A stretch of DNA of 64,000 nucleotides from Sphingomonas gei (GCF_004792685.1 NZ_SRXT01000002.1:124001-188000), one strand, 5' to 3'; counted from the stretch's first letter, positions 32,405-42,566 are shown. Notes: a model not told the origin generated them from the letters alone. Numbers and translations are program-made.

Positions 32405-32405
32405 C

Positions 32406-33704
32406 TCAATGCTCCCCTTGTCGCTGGGCGAGCGGCAGCAGCAGGCGCACTTCGGCGCCCCCGCCGACGCGATTGCTCGCCTCCAGCCGCCCGCCGAGGC
32501 GCCGCGCGACATTGATGGCGAGGAACAGCCCGACGCCGTGCCCCGCGCCCTTGGTCGATTGGTACAGCTTGCCAATCTGCGCGAGGGCTTCGGGGCTGAA
32601 CCCGTCTCCCCAATCGACTACGGTAACGGCAAGCATCCGATCGTCGGCCGACGCGGTCAGCCGTACGCCGGCGGGGGATGCCTCCGCCGCATTGTCGAGC
32701 AGGTTCCAGATCGCCTGGCGAAGCGCGGCGTCGACGGCGATCACCGCGCCGCCGGCGGCGTCGCGGACATAATCGAGCGGCACGTGCGGGTGCGTGGCCT
32801 GCCAGGCCTCGGCGACGGCATCGAGATAGGGGCCGGCGGGCTGGCCTTCCATAGCCTCGCCGCGCGGTTGGCCGGCCGAGTGGAGGATGTCCGATACGAT
32901 CGCCTTGCAGCGCTGGACCTCGGCGCGCATTTCCTCGACTTCGGAAGCGAGTTCGGGGTCGCCGATCACCGCGGGCATGCGGCGCCAGTCGGCGAGGATC
33001 ACCGCGAGCGTGCCAAGCGGGGTGCCCAGTTCGTGCGCAGCGCCCGAGGCGAACAGCCCCATGCGGACGATGCCGTCTTCCTGCGCGGCATGCTGGCGCA
33101 GGTCGGCGACATGGGTGTCGCGCGTGCGCAAATTGCGGCTGATGCGGGTGATGAACAGCACCAGCAGGCTGGCCACCATGACGAACGCCAGCCAGCGCCC
33201 GGCCGCGAACAGCGCGGGGCTGTCGACGAGGAGTCCTTGCGGGAGCGCCAGCGGGACATAGCTGACGCTGAGCAAGGCATAGCTGAGCGCGGTCGCCGAC
33301 ACGAGAACTGCAACCGCGGCGGACGGCAACAGGATCGCGCCGAGCACGACCTGGAGCAAGTAGAGCGAGATGAACGGGTTGGTCGCGCCGCCGCTGAAAT
33401 ACAGCTGGAGCGTGAGCGCCGCCATGTCGAGCAGCAGCGCGACCATGATCTCGCCGTCATATACCCGGTGCCGCGGCAGTGCGATCGTGCCGAGCAGGTT
33501 GGCGCAGGCGAGCGCCAGCACGACGCCGAGCATCTCGATCACCGGCAGCGGCACGCGCAGCCCGAAATGGACGAGCAGGATCGTCAGGGTCTGGCCGGCG
33601 ACGGCGATCCAGCGCAGTTGGACGAGCTGGCGCATATTCTCCGCGGCCGCGGTCTCGAGCGTGCCGGCGGCGCGGCGAGTTAGCGCGAGAAGAGGCGCGT
33701 CCAT
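32406..33704 (-). CDS. regB: Redox sensor histidine kinase RegB/ActS/PrrB
   Basis: The 432-residue protein has about six membrane helices (~25-200) containing the quinone-linked GGATNPFISLYLLQ box, then an H-box GAAHELGTPLGTLAV and ATPase motifs LLDNAAEASP, DWGDGFSP and GHGVGLFLA. RegB senses the redox state of the quinone pool. Its ATG overlaps the SURF1 stop (ATGA at 33704), and regA follows with a one-base gap. Confidence 0.93.
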   Translation of the reverse strand: MDAPLLALTRRAAGTLETAAAENMRQLVQLRWIAVAGQTLTILLVHFGLRVPLPVIEMLGVVLALACANLLGTIALPRHRVYDGEIMVALLLDMAALTLQLYFSGGATNPFISLYLLQVVLGAILLPSAAVAVLVSATALSYALLSVSYVPLALPQGLLVDSPALFAAGRWLAFVMVASLLVLFITRISRNLRTRDTHVADLRQHAAQEDGIVRMGLFASGAAHELGTPLGTLAVILADWRRMPAVIGDPELASEVEEMRAEVQRCKAIVSDILHSAGQPRGEAMEGQPAGPYLDAVAEAWQATHPHVPLDYVRDAAGGAVIAVDAALRQAIWNLLDNAAEASPAGVRLTASADDRMLAVTVVDWGDGFSPEALAQIGKLYQSTKGAGHGVGLFLAINVARRLGGRLEASNRVGGGAEVRLLLPLAQRQGEH

Positions 33705-34399
33705 CAGCGCCGGCGCATGCGCAAGGCGAGCACGGCCGCGGCTCCGCTCAACGCGGCGAGCGCGAACCAGGTCAGCGCGTAGACAAGGTGCGAATTGCGG
33801 AACTGGATCACGGTGAGACCGCCTACCGGATAGCCGCCGGGATTGGGAGCGGCGTCGGCGTCGATGAAGAAGGGGGCGACCGAACCCAGGCCGCGCGCCC
33901 GGGCGATCGCTGCGACATCGCGCGAGTACCAGCGGTCGGCGGCGGGGTCGTTGGTGCGCAGGAACCCGCCACGCGGTTCGCTGACGCGCATCAAGCCGGT
34001 CACCGTTGCCTGGCCTGCGCTTTGCCCGGCAGCGCGCGTCGCCGGGTCGCGCCGTTCCTGAGGGACGAAGCCGCGGTTGACGAGGACGACGCCCTCCGGC
34101 GTGCGCAGCGGGGTGAGCACCCAGGCGCCGGCGCCACGCTCGGTCAATGCCTGGACCAAAGCCTCGCGATCATGACGGAATATGCCGGTGACGCGCACCC
34201 GGCGATATTCGTAATCGCGCGGATCGATGCTGGCCCATTGCCGAGGGTCGGGCAGCGGCGCCGGCGCTGCGTGGAGTCGCGCGTCGACTCGCTCGATCAG
34301 GTCGAGCTTCCAGGCGCGGCGCTCGACTTGCCAGACGCCGAGCGCTGCGAACCCGATCGCGGCGAGCAAAGCGAGCGCGACGAACAGCGCCCGGGGCAT
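33704..34399 (-). CDS. SURF1 family oxidase assembly protein
   Basis: The 231-residue protein has two membrane helices (residues ~5-25 and ~205-228) around a periplasmic domain with the SURF1 signatures LGVWQVERRAWKLDLIERV, YRRVRVTGIF, VLVNRGFVP and RNSHLVYALTWFALA. SURF1 helps insert or load heme a/o in the oxidase. It lies between cyoD and regB on the same strand, implying service to the quinol oxidase encoded here. ATG 34399 is 6 bases after the cyoD stop. Confidence 0.92.
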   Translation of the reverse strand: MPRALFVALALLAAIGFAALGVWQVERRAWKLDLIERVDARLHAAPAPLPDPRQWASIDPRDYEYRRVRVTGIFRHDREALVQALTERGAGAWVLTPLRTPEGVVLVNRGFVPQERRDPATRAAGQSAGQATVTGLMRVSEPRGGFLRTNDPAADRWYSRDVAAIARARGLGSVAPFFIDADAAPNPGGYPVGGLTVIQFRNSHLVYALTWFALAALSGAAAVLALRMRRR

Positions 34400-34404
34400 G
34401 CCGC

Positions 34405-34779
34405 TCAGGGCTGCGCGCTCGTTTCCGCCGAGGGCATCGGCATCATGTTCGAGTTGAGGTGGTACATGATCCATAAAGAGCCTGCGATCACGATCAGCAC
34501 GATCACCGCAGTGAAGGCATAGGCCATCAGCGTCCAGCCGCCCTCGCCGCGCGTGTTGACGTGGAGGAAGCACACTGTGTGCACCAGGATCTGCACCACC
34601 GCGAAGGCGATGATCACGATCGCCGTGGTCTGCGCGTCGTGCAGCGCGCCGGTCATCACCAGCCAGAACGGCACCGCGGTGAGCACCACCGAGAGCAGGA
34701 ACCCGATCAGATAGCCGCGACGGGTGAAATGGCCCGGGCCGTCGCCATGATCATCGAGATGTTGGGTGGCGTCGTTCAT
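34405..34779 (-). CDS. cyoD: Cytochrome bo-type quinol oxidase subunit IV
   Basis: The 124-residue protein has three membrane helices and the CyoD motifs FTRRGYLIGFLLSVVLTAVPFWLV, AVVQILVHTVCFLHVN and GEGGWTLMAYAFTAVIVLI. It stabilises the CuB site of the oxidase. Its start overlaps the cyoC stop (ATGA). Confidence 0.94.
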   Translation of the reverse strand: MNDATQHLDDHGDGPGHFTRRGYLIGFLLSVVLTAVPFWLVMTGALHDAQTTAIVIIAFAVVQILVHTVCFLHVNTRGEGGWTLMAYAFTAVIVLIVIAGSLWIMYHLNSNMMPMPSAETSAQP

Positions 34780-35408
34780 CGCAGGACCCCGAGCAGATAG
34801 ACGAAGGTGAAGACGCCGATCCAGACGACGTCGAGGAAGTGCCAGAACATGCTGAGGCACATCAGCCGGCGCTGGTTTTCCGGGTGGAGCCCGCGCTGGC
34901 CGAGCTGGACCAGCATCACGCCCAGCCAGAGGATCCCGAAGGTGACGTGCAGCCCGTGCGTCGCCACCAGGGTGAAGAACGCCGAGAGGAACGCACTCGT
35001 CTGCGGCGTCGCGCCCTCATGGATCAGATTGGCGAACTCGTAGAGTTCGATCCCGACGAAGCCGATGCCGAGCAGCCCGGTCACCACCAGCCACAATTGG
35101 GTGCCGCGAAGCTTGCCCTCCTGCATCGCGATCATCGCGAAGCCATAGGTGATCGACGAGGTCAGCAGCAACGCGGTGTTCACGGCGACCAGCGGCAGCT
35201 CGAAGATTTCGCGCGGCGAGGGGCCGCCGGCATAGGCGCTGCTCAGCACGCCATAGGTGGCGAACAGAGTGGCGAAGATGAGCGCGTCGCTCATCAGGTA
35301 GATCCAGAAGCCGAGCAGCGTGCTGCCGCCCGCTTCGTGGTGATGACTGTCCTCGATATCGTAGAAGGACGGCTCGGCCTGGGGTTCGGTCAGTGCATCC
35401 GCGGCCAT
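34776..35408 (-). CDS. cyoC: Cytochrome bo-type quinol oxidase subunit III
   Basis: The 210-residue protein has five membrane helices, GFWIYLMSDALIFATLFATYGVL, ELYEFANLIHEGATPQTSAFLSAFFTLVATHGLHV and WHFLDVVWIGVFTFVYLLG, typical of heme-copper oxidase subunit III of the CyoC type. GGGAG upstream favours ATG 35408 over GTG 35414, whose Shine-Dalgarno would be too close. Confidence 0.95.
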   Translation of the reverse strand: MAADALTEPQAEPSFYDIEDSHHHEAGGSTLLGFWIYLMSDALIFATLFATYGVLSSAYAGGPSPREIFELPLVAVNTALLLTSSITYGFAMIAMQEGKLRGTQLWLVVTGLLGIGFVGIELYEFANLIHEGATPQTSAFLSAFFTLVATHGLHVTFGILWLGVMLVQLGQRGLHPENQRRLMCLSMFWHFLDVVWIGVFTFVYLLGVLR

Positions 35409-35410
35409 GG

Positions 35411-37411
35411 TCACGCTCCCGCCGCGAGCAGCTTGGTGCGCGCGTCCTCGCTTTGCGCCACTTCGTCCGCGGGGATGAAGTAATCGCGATTATAGTTGAA
35501 GGTGTGGACGATCGCGACGACGAACAGCCCGGCCACGGCGGCGATCGCCAGCCACCACATGTACCAGATCATCGCGAAACCGAGCGCCATCGCCAGGCCC
35601 GACAGGATCACCCCCGCGCCGGTATTGCGCGGCATGTGGATCGGCTTGAAGCCGGTGGTCGGCCGCTGGGCATGGCGATCCTTCATGTCGTACCAGGCGT
35701 CGAGATCGTGGACCTGCGGCGTGAAGGCGAAGTTGTACGCCGGCGGCGGCGACGAGGTCGACCATTCGAGGGTGCGACCGTTCCACGGGTCGCCGGTGGT
35801 GTCGCGCAGCTTTTCGCGGTTGAGGATGCTCACTGCGATCTGGATGACGAAGGCGAGGATGCCGATCAGGATGATCCCCGCGCCGATCGCGGCGATGACG
35901 AAATAGATCTGCAGGCTCGGATCGTCGAAATGGTTGACCCGGCGCGTCGTGCCCATCAGCCCGACGATGTAGATCGGCGTCCACGCGACCCAATAGCCGA
36001 CTACCCAGCCCCAGAAGGTGACCTTGCCCCAGAAGGGATCGAGCCGGAAGCCGAAGGCCTTGGGGAACCAGTAATCCATCGCCGCGAACAGCGCGAACAC
36101 CACGCCGCCGATGATCACGTTGTGGAAGTGGGCGACTAGGAACAGCGAATTGTGGAGCACGAAGTCCGCCGGCGGCACCGCGAGCAGCACCCCGGTCATC
36201 CCGCCGACCACGAAGGTGATCATGAACGCGATCACCCACATCATCGGCAGCTCGAAGCGGATCCGGCCGCGATACATCGTGAACAGCCAGTTGAAGATCT
36301 TGGCGCCGGTCGGGATCGAGATCACCATGGTGGCGATGCCGAAGAAGCTGTTGACGCTGGCGCCCGAGCCCATCGTGAAGAAGTGGTGCAGCCACACCAG
36401 ATAGCTCAGGATGGTGATCACCACGGTGGCGTAGACCATCGACGAATAGCCGAAGAGCCGCTTCCCGGTGAAGGTCGAGGTGATCTCGGAATAGATGCCG
36501 AAGGCGGGGAGGACGAGGACGTACACCTCGGGATGGCCCCAGATCCACACCAGGTTCCAGTACATCATCGGGTTGCCGCCGAGATCGTTGGTGAAGAAGT
36601 TGGTCCCCACATAGCGATCGAGCATCAGCAATGCGAAGGCGCCGGTGAGCACCGGGAAGATCGCGATCGCCAGCACGTTGCTGCAAAGCGCGGTCCAGCA
36701 GAAGATCGGCATCTTCATCATCGTCATGCCGGGGGCGCGCATCTTGATGATCGTGGTGACCATGTTGATCGCGGAAAGCGTGGTGCCGATTCCGGCTATC
36801 TGCAGCGCCCATAGATAATAATCCGGCCCGGTGTCCGGACTGTTCTGCAAGTTCGTGACCGGCACGTAATTGAGCCAGCCGCCGCGCGAAAACTCGCCGA
36901 CGAACAGCGAGATCATGACGAGCAATGCACCCGCCACGGTGAGCCAGAAGCTCAGATTGTTGAGGAACGGGAAGGCGACGTCGCGCGCGCCGATCTGGAG
37001 CGGCATGATGTAGTTGACCAGCCCGACGATCAGCGGGATCGCGACGAAGAAGATCATGATCGTCCCGTGCGCCGAGAAGACCTGGTCATAATGGTGCGGC
37101 GGGAGGTAGCCGGGGTTGTCGCCGAACGCCATCGCCTGCTGGAGGCGCATCATGATCGCGTCGGAAAAGCCGCGCAGCAGCATGATGATGCCGAGGATCA
37201 TGTACATGATCCCGATCTTCTTGTGATCGATGCTGGTGAACCATTCGCGCCACAGCCAGCCCCACAGCCGGTATTTGGTCACGACGCCGACCAGGCCGAG
37301 CCCGAGCAATCCGACGACGATGAAGGTCACGAGCAGGATCGGCTCGTGGAGCGGGAAGGATTCGAAGGTCAGGCGACCGAAGATCGTGCGCGCCAGCGAT
37401 TCGGTGAACAT
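35411..37411 (-). CDS. cyoB: Cytochrome bo-type quinol oxidase subunit I
   Basis: The 666-residue protein has about fifteen membrane helices. Heme-copper motifs are visible: low-spin heme His in [11 protein letters not shown], CuB site [15 protein letters not shown] with the His-Tyr pair, HHFFTMG, and HFHNVIIGG near the C-terminal heme ligands. It reduces oxygen to water with quinol electrons and pumps protons in the inner membrane. The start codon follows the cyoA stop directly (TAA then ATG). Confidence 0.97.
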   Translation of the reverse strand: MFTESLARTIFGRLTFESFPLHEPILLVTFIVVGLLGLGLVGVVTKYRLWGWLWREWFTSIDHKKIGIMYMILGIIMLLRGFSDAIMMRLQQAMAFGDNPGYLPPHHYDQVFSAHGTIMIFFVAIPLIVGLVNYIMPLQIGARDVAFPFLNNLSFWLTVAGALLVMISLFVGEFSRGGWLNYVPVTNLQNSPDTGPDYYLWALQIAGIGTTLSAINMVTTIIKMRAPGMTMMKMPIFCWTALCSNVLAIAIFPVLTGAFALLMLDRYVGTNFFTNDLGGNPMMYWNLVWIWGHPEVYVLVLPAFGIYSEITSTFTGKRLFGYSSMVYATVVITILSYLVWLHHFFTMGSGASVNSFFGIATMVISIPTGAKIFNWLFTMYRGRIRFELPMMWVIAFMITFVVGGMTGVLLAVPPADFVLHNSLFLVAHFHNVIIGGVVFALFAAMDYWFPKAFGFRLDPFWGKVTFWGWVVGYWVAWTPIYIVGLMGTTRRVNHFDDPSLQIYFVIAAIGAGIILIGILAFVIQIAVSILNREKLRDTTGDPWNGRTLEWSTSSPPPAYNFAFTPQVHDLDAWYDMKDRHAQRPTTGFKPIHMPRNTGAGVILSGLAMALGFAMIWYMWWLAIAAVAGLFVVAIVHTFNYNRDYFIPADEVAQSEDARTKLLAAGA

Positions 37412-38467
37412 TTAACGCTCCTGGTGCGAATGCGGTGCGGGGCTGGGCTGCGCGCCCGGCGGTGGGGTGAGGCTCTCGCCCCGGCCCTTCTCCTCGCCCT
37501 GCTTCATCAGCGCGCCCTCGGGCTTGCCCTTTTCGGGCATGGCGCCGTGGCCACCGCCCTGCATGCCGTGCATCCCGGTCCCGCAGGGGGTGCCGGGCTT
37601 TACGCAGCGCTTGAAGATGCGGTCGAACAGGTCCGCCTCGGCCCCCGAGAAATACATTGCCGGGACCTTGTCGGTAGGCTTTTCGAGCTCGAGGAAGCGC
37701 GCGGTGTCGAGCACCGGGCCGCTTGCCTTCACCCGCGCGACCCAATTGTCGAACCCGCCCTGGGCGACGCCGTAGAGCTTGAAGTGCATGTCCGAAAAGC
37801 CTGCGCCGCTGTAATTGGCGGACATGCCGTCATATTGGCCGGGCTTGTTGAGCACGGCGTGCATCGTGCTGCGCATGCCGGGCATGGTGTAGATCATTCC
37901 CGCCAGCGTCGGCGCGTAGAAGGTGTTCATCATGTTGGTCGAAGTGAGGTCGAAGCGGACCTGGCGGTCGATCGGGAGCACCAGTTCGTTGACCGTGGCG
38001 ACGCCCTGCTCGGGATAGATGAACAGCCATTTCCAGTCGAGCGAGACGACCTGGATGACCAAAGGCTTGGCCTTGGGATCGATCGCCTTTTCGGCCGAGA
38101 TCCGATTGATCGGGCGGAACGGGTCGAGCAGATGGGTGCTCCACCAGGTCAGCGCGCCGAGGCAGATGATGATCAGCAACGGCGCCGACCAGATGACCAG
38201 TTCGAGCGCAGTCGAATGGTCGAAATGCGGATCGTAGGTCGCGTCCTTGTTGCCGTCGCGATAGCGCCACGCGAACACGACGATCAGCGCGAGCACCGGC
38301 ACGATGATCAGCAGCATCAGCGCCGTCGAGATATAGATGATGTCGCGCTGCTGGAGCGCGATGTCGCCCGCGGGATTGAGCACCGCGCGATCGCACGCCG
38401 ACAAAGCGGCGAGCGGCAGCAGGGCGAGGAGCCGGCGTGCTGGGGACGTTGATATGACTTCGCGCAT
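37412..38467 (-). CDS. cyoA: Cytochrome bo-type quinol oxidase subunit II (lipoprotein)
   Basis: The 351-residue protein starts with a lipoprotein signal (LLPLAALSAC, about residue 25), then two membrane helices (~45-70, ~90-112) and a cupredoxin-like periplasmic domain with VVSLDWKWLFIYPEQGVATVNEL and FYAPTLAGMIYTMPGM. CuA cysteine ligands are absent, as expected of quinol rather than cytochrome c oxidases. A long Gly/Pro/His-rich C-terminal tail (~300-351) is unusual. It is first gene of the cyoABCD-SURF1-regBA operon. Confidence 0.95.
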   Translation of the reverse strand: MREVISTSPARRLLALLPLAALSACDRAVLNPAGDIALQQRDIIYISTALMLLIIVPVLALIVVFAWRYRDGNKDATYDPHFDHSTALELVIWSAPLLIIICLGALTWWSTHLLDPFRPINRISAEKAIDPKAKPLVIQVVSLDWKWLFIYPEQGVATVNELVLPIDRQVRFDLTSTNMMNTFYAPTLAGMIYTMPGMRSTMHAVLNKPGQYDGMSANYSGAGFSDMHFKLYGVAQGGFDNWVARVKASGPVLDTARFLELEKPTDKVPAMYFSGAEADLFDRIFKRCVKPGTPCGTGMHGMQGGGHGAMPEKGKPEGALMKQGEEKGRGESLTPPPGAQPSPAPHSHQER

Positions 38468-38597
38468 GGCCTCCGCCTATCCCGGCGCGCCCGTGCGCCG
38501 ACAGTGGACATTTTGTCCTATCCCCGTCGCGGCGCTTTTCTGGTGCAACGCGCGTTCAAACGCAATAACACAGCCATAGGCTGCCGGAGCGAAAAGA

Positions 38598-39962
38598 ATG
38601 AGTGCACCGATCGCCGCGTCGAACTCGACGCCGCTCGAACGCGATGCCCGGCTCGTCACCGCGCGCGATCACAAGATCGCGCCGGGCGAGATCGCCATCG
38701 GCGTGATCGTCGGCCGAACCAGCGAGTTCTTCGACTTCTTCGTCTATGCCATCGCCTCGGTGCTGGTGTTCCCGTCGGTAGTCTTTTCGTTCGTCGATCC
38801 GCTGACCGGCACGCTCTATTCGTTCGCCTTGTTCTCGCTGGCGTTCCTCGCCCGTCCGCTCGGCTCGGCGATCTTCATGTGGGTCGATCGCAAGCATGGC
38901 CGCGGCGTCAAGCTGACGATCGCATTGTTCCTGCTCGGCGGCTCGACCATGTCGATCGCCTTCCTGCCGAGCTACGACCAGATCGGATTCGCCGCGATCT
39001 GGCTGCTCGCCTTGTGCCGCGTCGGCCAGGGCGTCGCGCTGGGCGGCGCCTGGGATGGGCTGCCGTCGCTGCTCGCGCTCAACGCGCCCGAGAAGAATCG
39101 TGGCTGGTATGCAATGATTCCGCAGCTCGGGGCGCCCTTGGGGCTGATCGTCGCGGCGGGGCTGTTCGCGTTCTTCCTGTCGACCTTGTCGACCGAGGAC
39201 TTCCTGTCCTGGGGCTGGCGCTATCCGTTCTTCGTCGCCTTCGCGATCAACGTGGTGGCGCTGTTCGCGCGGCTGCGGCTGGTCGCCACGCCCGAATTCG
39301 AGCATCTGTTCGAGAGCCGCGAGCTCCAGCCCGCGCCGTTCTGGGAAACCGTGCGGCTCGAGGGGCGGACGATCGCGCTCGGTTCGTTCGCGCCGCTCGC
39401 CAGCTTCGCCTTGTTCCATCTGGTGACGGTGTTCCCATTGTCCTGGGTGACCTTGTACCGCGGCGAGGCGGCGGAACGCTTCCTCGTCATCGAGATCATC
39501 GGTGCGGTGTTCTGCGTGCTGTCGATGCTCGCTTCGGGAATCATCGCCGATCGCGTGGGGCGGCGCGCGGTGCTCGGCGTGTCGGCGGCCCTGATCGCCG
39601 CCTATAGCGGGTTCGCGCCGCAATTGCTCGGCGCGGGCGGCTTTGGCGAGACGGTGTACATGCTCGCGGGCTTCGTCCTGCTCGGGCTGGCATTCGGCCA
39701 GTCCTCCGGCGCGGTCAACAGCAGCTTCTCGAGCGAGCGCCGCTATACCGGGGCGGCGACCACCGCCAATCTGTCATGGCTGCTCGGCGCCGGCTTCGCG
39801 CCGCTGGTCGCGCTGGCGCTTGCGAGCAATTTCGGATTGTGGTCGGTCGGCGTCTATCTGCTCTCGGGGGCGCTGTGCACGCTCGCTGCGCTCGGCATCA
39901 ACAAGGAATGGGCACGCCGCAGCGAGTCCGCGCGCGATGCGGAGCCGGCGGCGCAGGGCTGA
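38598..39962 (+). CDS. MFS transporter, metabolite:H+ symporter type
   Basis: The 454-residue protein has twelve predicted membrane helices. The MHS branch is indicated by GRTSEFFDFFVYAIASVLVFP in helix 1, FARPLGSAIFMWVDRKHGR (loop 2-3 motif) and GVALGGAWDGLPSLL. Substrates of this group are organic acids or betaines; the exact one is unknown. It is divergent from the cyo operon. Confidence 0.9.
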   Translation: MSAPIAASNSTPLERDARLVTARDHKIAPGEIAIGVIVGRTSEFFDFFVYAIASVLVFPSVVFSFVDPLTGTLYSFALFSLAFLARPLGSAIFMWVDRKHGRGVKLTIALFLLGGSTMSIAFLPSYDQIGFAAIWLLALCRVGQGVALGGAWDGLPSLLALNAPEKNRGWYAMIPQLGAPLGLIVAAGLFAFFLSTLSTEDFLSWGWRYPFFVAFAINVVALFARLRLVATPEFEHLFESRELQPAPFWETVRLEGRTIALGSFAPLASFALFHLVTVFPLSWVTLYRGEAAERFLVIEIIGAVFCVLSMLASGIIADRVGRRAVLGVSAALIAAYSGFAPQLLGAGGFGETVYMLAGFVLLGLAFGQSSGAVNSSFSSERRYTGAATTANLSWLLGAGFAPLVALALASNFGLWSVGVYLLSGALCTLAALGINKEWARRSESARDAEPAAQG

Positions 39963-39981
39963 TTGGCGTTTAGGCGATCCG

Positions 39982-40056
39982 TTCCCCTGCGAAAGCAGGG
40001 GCCCAGGGGCCACAGCGCACTGCTTGTCACCCTGGACCCCTGCTTTCGCAGGGGAA
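39982..40056. repeat. Palindromic intergenic repeat, CCCCTGC-AAAGCAGGGG family
   Basis: Left TTCCCCTGCGAAAGCAGGGG and right CCCCTGCTTTCGCAGGGGAA arms are a near-perfect inverted pair, same family as 10087-10159. It lies between two convergent genes and may double as a terminator, though no T-run follows. Confidence 0.72.
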
Positions 40057-40092
40057 CTGGTTGTCTTCAATTGAATGGGTCAATGCTGGACG

Positions 40093-42561
40093 TCACAAAT
40101 CCGGCAGCGTCTGTTCGGCTTCGCCCCAGCCCTGGAGCGCGGGGCTGGTGGCGCGTTCGAGCAATTTATCGGCGTCGCGGATCGTATAGGCCTTGGCCGC
40201 TTCGAGTTTGCCCAGCTCGGTCCAGGTGATCGGCGCGGCGACGGGGGCGTTTTCGCGGGCGCGGGCTACATAGGGGAGGACCGCCGTAGCCCCGCGCTGG
40301 TTGCGCAGATAATCGAGGAAGATCTTGCCCTTGCGCGTCACCTTCTTGAGGTTGGCGGTGAAGCGTTCGGGCTCGGACTGGGCCAGCGCGCGCGAGAAAC
40401 GCTCGGCGAAGCTGCGCACCGCCGGCCATTCAGCGGAGGGGATGAGCGGCACGACGACGTGCACGCCCTTGCCGCCCGACAGCAAAGGCCAGCTGGTCAG
40501 GCCGATATCGGCGAGATGGCCGTGAATGTCCTGCGCGGCTTTCTTGACCATCTCGAAATCGAGCCCCTCGTCGGGGTCGAGATCGAATACCAGCCGATCG
40601 GGCTTCTCGATATCGGCGACGGGCGCACCCCAGCCGTGGAATTCGATCGTCCCCATCTGGACGCAGGCCATGATCCCGTCGAGATCGTCGACATAGAGAT
40701 AGGGCTCGACGCTGCCGTCCTTCTCGCGGACGTCGACATGGTGGACGTCGTCGCCGAAGCTGCCGGCGTCGTGCTTCTGGAAGAAGCAATGCTTGGCGCG
40801 GCCCTGCGGGCAGCGGACCAGGCTGATCGGGCGATTGCCGAGCCAGCGCAAGGCGATCGGCGCGACCGCAGCGTAGTAGTCGGCGAGCTCGCCCTTGGTG
40901 AGCCCCGATTCGGGATAGATCACGCGATCGCGGCTGCTGATCTTGATCTTCGACTGCGCGGCGGGGGCGGGGGCGGGGGTTTCGGGGAGCGGGGCGGGCT
41001 TCTCGGCGACGATCTCGCTCGGCTTCTTGTCCTCGCGCAATGCGACGAAGCTGGCGTGGCGGACGACGTTCTCGGCAGTGAACTCGGCGAAGGCGACTTC
41101 GGCGACGAGCTTGGGCTCGATCCAGTGCGCACCGCGCGCCTCCGGGCGCGGCACCTTCACCGGCGCCTTGTCCACGGCGATCTTGTCGAAGCGGTCGCGC
41201 AGGTCCTGGAGCTTCGCCTGGTTGAAGCCCGTACCCACCTTGCCGGCATAGACGAGCCCGTCGGGGCTGTTGACGGCGAGGAGGAGCGAGCGGAAGCCGC
41301 GACCCTTGGCGTCGCTCGGCGACCAGCCGACGATGACGAACTCCTGGCGGCGGATGCATTTGACCTTGAGCCAGGATTTGGTGCGGGTGCCGCGATAGGG
41401 CGCGTCGGCGCGCTTCGAGATCACGCCTTCATAGCCCTCGCGGCACATCGTCTCGAAGAGCTTTTCGCCGGCGCCGACGATATGCTCGGAGAATTGGATG
41501 CGTTCGTCGGCGCCTTCGAGCAGCGCGCGGAGCTTTTCCTTGCGGGCGAGCTGGGGAAGCTTGGTGGTGTCCTCGCGATCGGCGAGCAAGTCGAAGGCGA
41601 AGAAAGTCAGGCCCTCCCCACCGGTGGAGATCGCTTCCTGCAAGGTCGAGAAATCGGGCTTGCCGTCCTTATAGGCAATGATCTCGCCGTCGATCAGTGC
41701 GGGGGCTGGCAGGCCGGCCGCGGCTTCGGCGATTCCGGGAAATTTGTCGGTCCAGTCGAGGCCCGTGCGGGTGTAGATTTTTGGGCCCTTGGCGCCGGTG
41801 GCGATCAGCGCGCGATAGCCGTCATATTTGACTTCGTGGAGCCACTGGTTGCCGGCAGGGACGGCGTCGACGAGGGTCGCGAGCTGGGGTTTCTGGAATT
41901 CGGGGAGAGCCGCTTTCGATGGCGCGCGGAGTTTGGTCACCCGTGCCGTCGCCTGCGGCGATGCCTTGGCCGGCCGCTTCTCGGCCTTCTTGCCTTCGGC
42001 GATCTCCTGCATCGTGCGACCGGTCTTGACGCTGGTCAAAGCGGTCTCGACCAGAAAATCGGTGGCGCCGGCATGTTCGTCGGTGACCTTGCGCAGCAGC
42101 CAGTTCTCGCCTTTTTCCTTGCCGCGCGGCTTCAAGCGGATGAGCATCCACTCGCCGTTCATCCGCTCGCCTTCGAGGCGGAAATGGAGATGGCCCTGTT
42201 CGAGGTCCTTGGCGCTCTTGCCCGCGATCGGCTCCCAGACGCCGTCGTCCCACAGCATCACCGTGCCGCCGCCATATTGGCCCTTCGGGATGGTGCCTTC
42301 GAAATCGGCGTAGGAGAGCGGGTGATCCTCGGTGCGCACGGCGAGGCGCTTCTCGTTCGGATCGAGGCTGGGGCCGCGGGTGACCGCCCAGCTCTTGAGC
42401 ACGCCGTCGACTTCGAGGCGGAAGTCCCAGTGCAGCCGCGACGCGTCGTGCTTCTGGACCATGAAGCGATTGCCGCCGGTATGCGCGATCTTGCCCGCGG
42501 GCTCGGCGGTCTGCGTGAAGTCGCGCTTGGAATTATATTTGGCGAGGAGGTTTTCGGCCAT
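40093..42561 (-). CDS. ligD: ATP-dependent DNA ligase LigD (phosphoesterase-ligase-polymerase)
   Basis: The 822-residue protein has the three NHEJ domains in order: 3'-phosphoesterase (~1-170, HWDFRLEVDG), ATP-dependent ligase (~205-500, nucleophile Lys in EVKYDGYRA, DGEIIAYKDG, EGVISKR, WLKVKC), and a primase-type polymerase (~535-810, FFQKHDAG, HGWGAP, DLDPDEG). It processes and seals double-strand breaks with Ku. The ku gene lies 97 bases upstream on the same strand, separated by a palindromic repeat. Confidence 0.96.
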   Translation of the reverse strand: MAENLLAKYNSKRDFTQTAEPAGKIAHTGGNRFMVQKHDASRLHWDFRLEVDGVLKSWAVTRGPSLDPNEKRLAVRTEDHPLSYADFEGTIPKGQYGGGTVMLWDDGVWEPIAGKSAKDLEQGHLHFRLEGERMNGEWMLIRLKPRGKEKGENWLLRKVTDEHAGATDFLVETALTSVKTGRTMQEIAEGKKAEKRPAKASPQATARVTKLRAPSKAALPEFQKPQLATLVDAVPAGNQWLHEVKYDGYRALIATGAKGPKIYTRTGLDWTDKFPGIAEAAAGLPAPALIDGEIIAYKDGKPDFSTLQEAISTGGEGLTFFAFDLLADREDTTKLPQLARKEKLRALLEGADERIQFSEHIVGAGEKLFETMCREGYEGVISKRADAPYRGTRTKSWLKVKCIRRQEFVIVGWSPSDAKGRGFRSLLLAVNSPDGLVYAGKVGTGFNQAKLQDLRDRFDKIAVDKAPVKVPRPEARGAHWIEPKLVAEVAFAEFTAENVVRHASFVALREDKKPSEIVAEKPAPLPETPAPAPAAQSKIKISSRDRVIYPESGLTKGELADYYAAVAPIALRWLGNRPISLVRCPQGRAKHCFFQKHDAGSFGDDVHHVDVREKDGSVEPYLYVDDLDGIMACVQMGTIEFHGWGAPVADIEKPDRLVFDLDPDEGLDFEMVKKAAQDIHGHLADIGLTSWPLLSGGKGVHVVVPLIPSAEWPAVRSFAERFSRALAQSEPERFTANLKKVTRKGKIFLDYLRNQRGATAVLPYVARARENAPVAAPITWTELGKLEAAKAYTIRDADKLLERATSPALQGWGEAEQTLPDL

Positions 42562-42566
42562 TAAAT

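Noticed and set aside
40075..42564. 829-codon plus-strand frame opposite ligD
   Set aside because: LigD catalytic motifs are all on the minus strand; the plus frame is a mirror frame of GC-rich codons.
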